DNA of 64,000 nt from the NCBI GenBank assembly GCA_030068145.1, contig JAPJBO010000592.1:79942-143941 (forward strand). The letters are read 5' to 3'. The translations under genes and the position numbers were made by a program. The notes below the pieces were generated by a model. That model was not told where the DNA came from. It ran no database searches and saw only the letters and a list, made by a program, of their open reading frames with translations. The DNA comes from Diplonema papillatum (taxonomy: Eukaryota > Euglenozoa > Diplonemea > Diplonemida > Diplonemidae). Positions 55,858-64,000 of the stretch are shown in pieces. Every line of letters begins with the position of its first letter. Positions within the stretch are counted from its first letter, which is position 1.

Positions 55858-56999
55858 GTCTGTTGTTCTTTCCACTCCCGGTACACAAGCACGATTTAGG
55901 CCTTTGAGTACGCAGGCACACTTTCTCTCTGTTCCCTTCCTGCCACGAGACGTTTGGCAGAAAAACAAAACAACCCCGGTTGATTGTCGGTAACACAACA
56001 GTCAGGTTGATGCTGAACAAGAGTAAGGATGTGCGCAAAGAGACAGTCAATACCCCCGCAGGTAACCCCACCTGCGATGCCGATACGCGGCCTGTGCCAT
56101 TCAGCAAGGGGCGGGTCCCGGCATCTGGGCTAAAAATGACACGCCCAGATGTTGGAAACTGTCGGAGTAACGTATTTTTGGGCCAAAGTAAAGCATTTGC
56201 TCGGTACAGAGTAAAGGTAGCGAATTCAAATGCCTACACCCCATCTTTACTTGTCCCGAGCCAAATATTTTGTCCAAAGTATCTAGTTAAAAAAGCGGTG
56301 TTGATCCTCCAATACTGGACGGGGACATTTCTGCTCCACAAGGTATTTCTAAACGTACTGACTTCGGGTCAAATACTTTCAGCATGTGGACGCGGTGCCG
56401 CAAGAGCCAACCCAGGAGTTTCCCTCAACAGTTGTCTCTCCCATCCCAAAAATAGGCCTAGCGACCAAGATATCTCCAGTATGACGAGTTCAGACGAGTC
56501 AAGTATACGACTCGCCATCTTACAAGGCTGCCCATTTGTCATCACTCGACGGGCGATGCACGCTGTTTCTTCATTGGGTTGGGAATTCTGGCCAAGCATC
56601 AAAAGGCGCACTTATCGACGTCTTCTTCTAGCCTTCGCAGCACAAGGAAAGCAAACCCGTACGTACCGGTAAAAAGACAGGCGCTTCGGTTTGTTTGTGT
56701 GCCGGTTGATCGTTTTCCCACTTGTAAGCACCCTGTCCGTGTGCACGTGGATGCTTAACAAAGACAATGAACAGAAGATTCCATGTCAAATCCGAAAAAG
56801 TGACGATGTAGAGGATTCCGCAGTCATGCCGAACCGGAAAAGGTTCGCCTATCGGTAACAATGGTGCACGCGCACCTCCAGAAGTTGTTTCGTTGTAGTT
56901 GGACGCACCCGAACTTCTCAGCACACGGTAGCTGTCTTCGAGTTCTATCAGTGTTTGAAGTTGGGCACTATCGCTCCTGCACCACACCTCCACAAGCAG
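55858..56999 (+). other. Snu114 intron 2
   Basis: Donor AGAG|GTCTG and acceptor CAAGCAG give a phase-1 junction that reads EKRDISLDMGKK. No gene or recognisable mobile element was seen inside its 1.14 kb. Confidence 0.8.
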
Positions 57000-57090
57000 A
57001 CATATCGCTAGACATGGGTAAAAAAGTCGTCAGGACGTTCTTCGAAGAAAATTATGGCTGGGACACCTTGGCAGCTCGATCCGTGTGGGC
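57000..57090 (+). CDS. SNU114: Snu114/EFTUD2, exon 3
   Basis: It codes DISLDMGKKVVRTFFEENY and GWDTLAARSVWA, matching the family's [25 protein letters not shown]. The donor GTATGT at 57091 leaves a phase-2 codon. Confidence 0.92.
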
Positions 57091-57280
57091 GTATGTGGCC
57101 TTTTCCTTCCCGCTTCTTCTGTTTCGAAAGCCCAGCGTCAGAACCGGCACAGACGAGACGGTTCTCGAAAAAGTCACCGGCAACTGCTGAATTGGTCGGC
57201 CGGCGACCAAGGTCACTTCCTGCGTATTACGCTCCTTGTGGGTGCCAGCAAAAGACTACACAACAAACCCCCCCGCACAG

Positions 57281-57338
57281 GTTCGGACCCGACACACAAG
57301 GGCCTAATGTGCTGCTGGACGACACCATTGCTTCGGAG
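57281..57338 (+). CDS. SNU114: Snu114/EFTUD2, exon 4
   Basis: After a 190-bp intron and a CGCACAG acceptor it codes FGPDTQGPNVLLDDTIASE, the family's GPNIL(V/L)DDTLPSE segment. It ends in phase 0 at GAG|GTGTGG. Confidence 0.92.
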
Positions 57339-57579
57339 GTGTGGGTTTGTTTTTGCTCGAGTGTATTGAACTATTCAAGCCTGTTCCGAGGCGGCGGGTG
57401 CACCGAGCCCACGATCCACTTTTTCCCTCGCCCGGCCCGCCGCAGAGGAATCCTGGCGAGTGTTCGTTGCGCGTATTGGAATCCCGCCGATGGACCGCTG
57501 CATCAAGGGTCCCTAAGTAAACCTTCCGACCATCAAGAGAGGCCGCGGCACACGTTTGATTCTCACCGAAATAAAACAG

Positions 57580-57690
57580 GTTGACAAGAGGGGTCTGCTT
57601 AGCATCAAAGACGCGGTCGTCCAAGGGTTTCAATGGGCCGCCCGCGAAGGTCCTCTTTGTGACGAGCAGATGCGAAACGTCAAATTCAAG
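57580..57690 (+). CDS. SNU114: Snu114/EFTUD2, exon 5
   Basis: After a 241-bp intron (acceptor AAAACAG) it codes [20 protein letters not shown] and [17 protein letters not shown], the domain-IV GFQW.(T/A)REGPL(C)DE motif. It ends at AAG|GTATAA. The rest of domain IV/V (about 170 residues) is not seen downstream, so it lies beyond 64 kb or in unrecognised small exons. Confidence 0.92.
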
Positions 57691-59090
57691 GTATAATCCT
57701 TTCCATGTTGCAGTCCAGTGTCAACATCGTGACAATTGTACGAACACTCTGTTCCTAGGCGTCTGCTCACAACGCGGCCCCCATTGAGTTGCTTGATCAG
57801 CCGTGTGGGCATCTTGGTTCAAGCATGGTTTAAGTCAAGCCCGATGCGGTAAAGCTTCCCATCCTAGCCCACCGACCACACGGCGAACTCCCCCATCGGT
57901 TGGGGTAGTGAATGCGGGAGTGAAAACGTGCGGGTGATTTTACGCAAAGTCAACACGAATTCGCCTGTATCCAGCACCAAATCTCGAAAGTGCCGCTCCT
58001 GCATTGCCCCGACGGCACAAACGACCGCACATACACTCCCCCATCTGGCAAAACAAACAAAAGGTCGAAATGCACCAATCTGCACATTATCTCACGGGAT
58101 CGTCGGAAACACAAAAGGGTGCAAATGAATCCCCACTAACGCAACAAGAAGTGGGGCAGTGAGCGGTATCGAGAGAGTAGGGAAACGGGTAAAAGGCGAC
58201 CCCCTCACACAAGCACTGTGCGGAGCACCACGGCTAGAATGGGCTAGGGGACATGTTGGCAATGCCGACAGAGCGGCGGCGGCAGCCTGGCAATCGGCGC
58301 AGGTCCCATTCGATTTGGAGTGGTGCTACCATAGGAGCGGGGTGTCAAGAGTTTGTGCACATAAGACGGAAGAAGTCGTGCAGATGGAAGAAGCAGGCCG
58401 CTTCATAGCGAAGACCCGGGAGAGGAGCACGCGCATCAATGCACCTCAGAAATGTCTAAGCACCGATACCTTCAAACGGCTGAAGATGTACCCGGGAGCG
58501 ACAGACTTGCTACAGGCCCATGCCAGACAGAGCTAGAGCGCCGTGTTTGATGCCAGGGTGTACAGAAAGAGCCACTGCCACGCACGTCCTAACCACCATC
58601 GACCGCCGCCATCGAAGTTTCTACGGCACATCGACCATCGACATGAGTACGGTACAACGGTTGTCAATCAAGGGTGGGCGGGTGGGAAAGCAAATTGATT
58701 TGCCCAAACAACCCGAGTACCCTGTACGTTTAGGTGCCTCAAGGATTCCCTCGATGAATCGGGAGTATTCTACTTCGGCACCTTGCACTTGTCACTTTGA
58801 ACCAAGGAAGGTAGAAAGAGGAGCAGTGACATTACTAGCGATGGGGTAAACCCCGCAGAGGCCTTAGAGAGTGAGAGAAGATGGCTACTGCGAGGTCACC
58901 ACCTACCCCATTCCGCCAGTCAAGAAACTCCCGACCGCTCGTTTAATCTCACAAAATTATCATCAGTGAGAGTCGTTACCGGCACCCGTGACGGAAGGTC
59001 AGCAGGATTATCAGCGCTCCTCACCCAACGACATACATGTACGCCTATATATTTTTTATAGGCGCATATAGGCAACAACATAATAGCATA
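57691..59090 (+). other. Snu114 intron 5, no recognised gene
   Basis: Plus frames at 58159-58536 and 58520-58849 are open (the second has CLMPGCTERATATHVLTTID) but no family is recognised and no splice fit to Snu114 is apparent. They may be remnants of a mobile element. Confidence 0.4.
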
Positions 59091-59291
59091 TCACTCATTC
59101 CACGAAAACGTGTCACAGATTTTGCTTCCTCATATCCGACATGTTCAGGTCAAATTTTGAGCAAAATTCGGAAATTTTTTTGGGATGGAAAGAGCTATCC
59201 ACGGCAAGTATCGGCAACTCGATATAGCCAAGAATCTGACCCCCAGATGGCACTTTAGACGTTTTTGGGCCGATTTTCGGTCCTCAAAAAA

Positions 59292-59367
59292 AACACTCGT
59301 CGCAGGAATCGAACCAAGTACCCCCAGAACCACAAGTGGGCGTGCTACCCGTTAGACCACAGGCGAA
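59292..59367 (-). ncRNA. tRNA-like module with A and B boxes
   Basis: Minus strand: TGGTCTAACGGGTAGCAC (A-box-like) and GGTTCGATTCC (B box) are spaced about 43 bases, as in a tRNA gene. The acceptor and anticodon stems pair poorly, so it is a tRNA-derived sequence rather than a functional tRNA. Confidence 0.45.
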
Positions 59368-59497
59368 AAAAACGCGGGCGATTTCATTTTCGGTATTTGA
59401 ATCATCCTTCCGGTGGTTCGCGTGCCCCGTCAGGAAGTCTGCGGTTTGACCCCCGCTACACCACCACTGTAAGCAGAACACGCACTACGAGCTCCAA

Positions 59498-59555
59498 AAC
59501 GCTCGACGCCCCGAGGAATCGAACCAGCGACCATTTTGGTGGTTTGCGACGGAAG
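59498..59555 (-). ncRNA. tRNA-like B-box module
   Basis: Minus strand: GGTTCGATTCCTCGGGGC is a good B box and 3' stem, but no clear A box lies at the right distance. Confidence 0.3.
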
Positions 59556-59584
59556 AAGAGAAAAAAATATTTTCGGATTTTTGG

Positions 59585-59660
59585 CACAAGTAGCATAGCC
59601 GTCAGTGCACTCACCAATGACTCTTTTGGTCGCCGGTTCGAGTCCCGCTTTGGGTGTTTT
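59585..59660 (+). ncRNA. tRNA-like module with A and B boxes
   Basis: TAGCATAGCCG (A box) and GGTTCGAGTCCCG (B box) lie about 43 bases apart. The T-arm pairs at four of five positions, the anticodon arm poorly. A T-run, a possible Pol III stop, follows at about 59656. Confidence 0.45.
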
Positions 59661-60099
59661 TTTTTCTCGAAAAAAATTTCGTCGTATCCGGCAGGAGGCA
59701 CAATTTTGGGATTTTCCGCCAAATTTTTGAGGAATCGCGTAGTTCTGTCACGGGACCGTCTCGGCACCCCCGTAGAATTCTGTGGCGAGTCAATTCTGAC
59801 TTGTTCCTGCATGCCGAGAAAAAAAAGTCGATTTTCAGACCCCATTTTTTGGAGACCCGGCCTCAATTTATGGGGGGGGGGGGTCGGTCAAAAATTTTAT
59901 CCGACCAGATATTCGGAAAGCCCTGTCCTCAACGTTCAAAAGTGTCCTAAAAATCTCGAAACCGACCATTTTCGGACCTGCAAATGGAAATTTTCGGCAG
60001 AAATCCGAAAAAAGCCGAAATCTGTGACACTTTTTCGTGGAATGAGTGATATAGGCGCATTTAGGCGAAATAAATTCAGAAATAATATACCCTGGAAGG

Positions 60100-60190
60100 A
60101 AAATATATGGATAGTAAAAATGCTGGATAGTAAATATGATGATAGTCAGAATTATCCATCATTTTTACGGTCCATCATATTTACGCTTTG
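60100..60190. repeat. TGGATAGTAAAAATG repeat and hairpin
   Basis: Direct and inverted copies of GGATAGTAAAAATG and ATCATATTTAC form a palindromic array. The same motif reappears at 63947-64000. The pair may be subterminal repeats of an element surrounding the pogo-like gene. Confidence 0.5.
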
Positions 60191-60491
60191 TAGCAAAACA
60201 CTTAGCAAAAGAAACGTTACGGTAACTATTTACGATTTGGGATCAGCACGGTCAACGAAAAGCATTCCGTTCGAGCGAGGCGGGTCACAGGAAGAGGGGT
60301 CTTGGTCCCGGGAACACCGCGAGGCACCGGGGCCGGAGTGGCGTTCCACGGCCCCGGAGTGGACAACGGCGCAGCCGGATCTGGAAAGCTAACCTGAGGC
60401 CCCGGAGTACCCAACAACAAAACAAATACTTACCCTTCAAAAAGGATGAAACCCAACAGTCCGACGTTCATCGTCAGAAACACAAAAAACA

Positions 60492-62225
60492 ATGGACAAA
60501 TTTGTTGTGAAGCGCGAGTGCTTTAGGTTCTTGGAGAGCGGTGAGTGCCCTTTGGCGAAGGAAGAATCAGAGTGCGTGAAACAGGAAGTGGCCAGGTCCG
60601 TAAGAGCTGCCAGAAACACCACCACCAAGCCCACCTGGTGTGATGCCGACAAAGAGCGCATTGCCAACCTTGTCGCGAAGTACGGGCAAACATCTGCCAT
60701 AAAACAGTGGAACCGCGATCCGTGTAACCGACGACTCACCGATGCAACTGCTGTGCGATTCTTCAAGCAGTCGAACCCCTACTCAAGCCACCCAAACGAG
60801 GAAGACACACCATCCTCACAACCGAGGAAGAGGAACTACTTCTGAAGTTCCTCAAGGCTGCACGGGCGACAGGAACAGCAGTGTCGTCCCACTTCGTGAG
60901 CAACGCCGCAAGAGGGATCGTCAAGGCATCGCAAGATGCAGACCGTGCAGATGACACCTCACTGGGCGTGGAGTGGGCGCGTAAGTTCCTCAGCCGGGCC
61001 GGATGGGTGTTGAGGCGGGTGAACACATCGTTTGTTGAGACGAAGATGTTTCAAGATGCGACGTTCAAGACGTTCTCCAGTGAGTGCCAAGAGCTTCAAA
61101 GGCTGCACCGCATCTGGTCGTAAACGCAGACCACACCTCAATCCCCATCGTGCCGAACATCGACGGGACCTACGATGTACGGGGGAAGGGAAGGGTGGCC
61201 ATCAAGCACCGTGGGGACAGGCGAACAATCACATACACTGCGGGAAAACAGCGCGTGTCTTTCCCAAGACGGGAGATGCCAACGTCAGCGGCTGGTCGTT
61301 TGCAAACAACTCGAAACATTGGGCATCGGAGGCGACTACAATCGAGTGGATCGAAGACATCCTAATCCCGCACAAGCAGAACGTGATCAAAACCCTGAAG
61401 CTCGAAGATGATGCTCACTCTCTTCTTGTCATCGACAAGTTCGCCGGGCACCTGGAGAAGAACAACATCAAGACTGTCTGCATTCCCGCCGGGTTCACGG
61501 CTTGCCTCCAGCCGATGGACCTTGCCTTCAACGGACCGTTCAAGTCCCACATGCGAGAACGGTTTTCGAGCTGGTTCCAGAAGAAGTTTTGTAAGGCGTG
61601 GAAGAAGGGCGAGAAGAAGGCGCGGCAGAAGGCAGGGCAAGGCGAGGACCCTGAGCAAGAAGCAGCCGTATCCGACAGGCTCATCAAGATGTCCCAGAAG
61701 GTGAAGACCGGAACAAAGGACATACGGGACATCCACTTCCAGTGGATTCACAAAGCCTTTACCGATGTCCCTGTGGATTCACTACGGGCTTCGTTCGTCA
61801 AGTCTGGGATCATCCAGGGGGATGATGTGAATCCGGCTGCCGACCTTGACGCTACACACAGGCTTGAGCCACCGGCGGACGAGCGTGACGAGCTTGACCA
61901 AGAAACCCATGAACTTCTGGAGGCAGCCGCGGCCGAGTTCGATGCGCTGTTTGGGTACGACGACACCCCTGAAAATTCTGATCCAAGCGGGCCAGCTGAA
62001 CTCGATGACCTCGGGCCCGTGATTCCTGATCATGATCCTGGTGAGCCGCACCGTTCTCTGAGGGAGCTCAAGCTCGTTGGAGCTCAAATCAAAAAGCTGC
62101 ACGCGTTCTTCGAAGCCAGTTCTGTCTTCACGTTCCTGGGCGCAAATGCCCTTCAACGATTTGTCCCTCCAGAGGGTGTGCGCGTCGAGGTTCACCCATG
62201 CTGTTGTGAACACAGACCCCTCTGA
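60492..62225 (+). pseudogene. pogo/Tigger-type (DDE_1) transposase, several frameshifts
   Basis: Four frame segments in order. 60492-60845 is an N-terminal part with a helix-turn-helix-like stretch (CNRRLTDATAVRFF). About 60818-61123 is the CENP-B-like DNA-binding helix region (TEEEELLLKFLKAARATG, GWVLRRVNTSF). About 61084-61290 carries LVVNADHTSIPIVPN (first catalytic Asp) and HRGDRRTITYTA. 61270-62225 carries SLLVIDKFAGHLEKNNIKT (second Asp) and IPAGFTACLQPMDLAFNGPF (third Asp, the DDE_1 QPxD motif), then a Lys-rich and an acidic tail. The frame changes at about 60810, 61090 and 61250 and cannot be intact. No clear terminal repeats were fixed. Confidence 0.75.
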
Positions 62226-63437
62226 CAAAGCTGGAACGCATTGGATTGCAGATGGTTGTGCGCGACTCCCTTGCATCATGGAAATGGGACAATTGCCTTG
62301 AGTACCTGGTTCAAACGTTCGCCAGCGAGGGATGGCGTATCGAGACAGAGCTGCTTGGATTTCAAACATTGGAAAGCTGGAGCTGCGGCTACAAAGCACT
62401 TCATGTTGCTTTGGAATGCACAGATGACCTTACCGACACGGTTGTTTCTACGCCAAGTGAGTTCATCTGGAAGTGTCAGCAGGCCTTGGACCTTGCGGCT
62501 GTTTCATGACAGCTGGGCCCCGTCCCGTGCAAAATACACCGACTGCCTCCCTCCTCCTTTGAACGTCACCTTCTCGGATTTTCGTAAACCCTTTCCGGAC
62601 ACAGTGTCGAGCAGCTTTGGGGGTTCTTCCATTCACCAGTTGAGGGCCAAAACTGTGGTGAAATATTTTTTTTTTTTAGCCACATGCAATGTGTGCGGAA
62701 ACTGAACCGCCCGAGTAGGAGCCTCCTCCCCTGATCATTGATGATCAATTTGCCACCTGAAACCCCTAGAACTGGTAACCCCGACTCAGGCGATCGTCCA
62801 CCTTTCGAGTTCTACAGTTGCAAACTTCCTGTCCGCGTAGCCAGATCAGCCTCCTCGCGTCTGATTCGACTCAGACTCTTCACTTTGACTTTAGTAGTGG
62901 CATGTCGTGGATTGTGTGCATCACTTACTAACATACCGGTAGTCGGGCACGCTAGGGGTGCGATGAACGAAAAGCAAAAAGATAATGCAGTTCAATCTCA
63001 GTCAGTGTTTATCCCACTCAAAAACCATACATCGCGAGAGTAGGAGAATGAAGAAAGGAAAACAAGAGGGTTTCGTTGACCGCACTACCCTGATTCCAAA
63101 TCCTGTGATGTAGGGGTGCTCGAGGTTGTGGGTTTGTGTGTGGATTACCGGTACAAGTCTCCGGGTACAAGATAGAAATAAAAGTGGACCCGGGCGGCGG
63201 GTTCTTCCAGAAGAGGTAGGGTCTTCTTTTTCTGAGGTACTCTGACGGGTCAAGTAGAGAGAACCGAGGTGATTGCCGACTTACCGCGCTAGCATGGCCA
63301 AGAGCCCGACAGAAAGTCCACGGCTGGGTGGAAGGGACACCGGGTCGCGGGGCGAAGAGGCCGCGGGACCCGTGCGCCGCGAGGCTTCGAGACCGGATCG
63401 GACGACGGCGCTGCCTAATTTCCTAAGTGCACAAAGT
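62226..63437. other. No recognisable gene
   Basis: An open plus frame at 62246-62509 continues the AT-balanced composition of the transposase but has no motif. The rest shows nothing supportable. Confidence 0.4.
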
Positions 63438-63478
63438 CCCCCCCCTGGTTTGTTATACAACGACCCCCCCCTGGTTTG
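63438..63478 (+). mobile_element. 11-bp RT-USP insertion with 15-bp target duplication (copy 4)
   Basis: CCCCCCCCTGGTTTG stands on both sides of TTATACAACGA (63453-63463). Those 11 bases are exactly the last 11 of copies 1 and 3, again next to an oligo-C run. Confidence 0.7.
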
Positions 63479-63745
63479 GGGGGGGGGATCTTTTCCTTTT
63501 GGTACTTCAACCATTGGTGCTGCACACGGCAACCATGTCCACTGTGCTCTGCGGAGTTTACTTCGCAGATTGCCACCGAAAAAAGAAGACAAGTCAGTGC
63601 TGCCTAGCGAGTCGCAGTCACAATCAGGGCGAGTGCCCTGAGTTTTTAACTGATTGCTCAGACACGGTTGTAGGGGCCTTCTCCCCGTGACGGATTCGCC
63701 TGTGCTCTAGTAGCACGGGTGGTCCTGGCTGTGACGAGCTACGAA

Positions 63746-63920
63746 CAGCCGCCTGACAAACCAGACTCACACCGCAGTCCTGTCTGCAGACACTCAGGTT
63801 CCACGCTGATGATGGTCCGCCTTATGTGTCCGTGGCTTAAAGGACCGAAACACGGAGCAGACGGGACCAGTGCGGCGTTGAGCACATACCCATTCCAAGC
63901 ACGTTCTTGCAATCCCCCCC
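63746..63920. repeat. Intact copy of the 20.8-kb dispersed repeat (A1 empty site)
   Basis: Matches 20832-21014 with few differences and also carries the left flank ACGAGCTACGAA, uninterrupted. It shows the state before insertion of element A1. Confidence 0.8.
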
Positions 63921-63946
63921 CCACCAACTAAGATTTTCCCCCCCCA

Positions 63947-64000
63947 AAGAATGATGGATAGTAAAAATGATGGATAGCCAGAGCAGATGGATAATTTTTA
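63947..64000. repeat. GATGGATAGTAAAAATGATG repeat, cut by window end
   Basis: Same motif as at 60100-60190. Confidence 0.5.

Larger units (their letters stand above)
59091..60049. mobile_element. TA-flanked non-coding element H containing tRNA-like modules
   Basis: TCACTCATTCCACGAAAACG, then TGTCACAGATTT, at the left is mirrored at 60018-60049, with TA on both outer sides (59089-59090 and 60050-60051). The 959-bp body has no transposase. A 375-codon frame crossing the right part has no motif and runs out of the element. It resembles a MITE-like derivative of a Tc1/mariner-type element, but with tRNA-like sequence inside. Confidence 0.65.

Noticed and set aside
59265-60392. A 375-codon plus frame
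   Set aside because: It crosses the TIR element H, its tRNA-like modules and its right end. It has no motif and no conserved composition.

Overview
The window looks like nuclear DNA of a repeat-rich eukaryote, most likely an alga or related protist. I cannot name the species. The evidence is two conserved eukaryotic genes split by GT-AG introns (a Sey1/RHD3-type ER-fusion GTPase and the U5 snRNP GTPase Snu114/EFTUD2), several eukaryotic transposon classes, satellites, and no operons or Shine-Dalgarno sites. Many mobile-element reading frames break at homopolymers, so some frameshifts may be assembly errors rather than decay.

Layout. 1-22 kb: three visible exons of the Sey1 gene (about 4.7-5.2, 11.55-11.68 and 21.4-22.07 kb). 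They lie far apart because the introns hold mobile DNA: a non-LTR reverse transcriptase (7.7-10.4 kb), an RNase H retroelement fragment with a 52-bp target duplication (11.7-12.7 kb), a 119-bp tandem repeat (12.8-13.6 kb), a (TAC)n tract, an unusual retroelement joining a Penelope-like reverse transcriptase to a ubiquitin-specific-protease (USP) domain and a C2HC finger (15.6-18.45 kb), and a CACTA-like DNA element (18.5-20.8 kb). 22-30 kb is quieter, with a PC-esterase/SGNH gene (27.7-29.0 kb) tail-to-tail with a Ras-like GTPase exon (29.0-29.4 kb). 30-39 kb is a run of terminal-inverted-repeat elements placed end to end at G/C homopolymers, then retroelement debris. 42.3-57.7 kb carries five exons of Snu114. 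Its 11.4-kb first intron contains satellites, retroelement pieces and a nest: a TIR pair at 50.07/55.25 kb encloses a TA-flanked DNA transposon (51.4-54.9 kb), whose terminal C-tract holds a copy of the RT-USP element. 59-64 kb has a small TA-flanked element with tRNA-like modules, a decayed pogo/Tigger transposase, and an 11-bp RT-USP insertion with a 15-bp target duplication.

How the parts relate. Only Sey1, Snu114, the PC-esterase and the Ras-like gene look like host genes. Most of the rest is mobile or repetitive. The main novelty is the RT-USP-finger retroelement. Three further copies let its 3' end, its insertion beside oligo-C tracts and its target duplications be read from the sequence. 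Another recurring pattern is DNA transposons whose ends carry arrays of short palindromes, with a different palindrome in each family (ACTAGT, ACCGGT, TGTACA, CAATTG).
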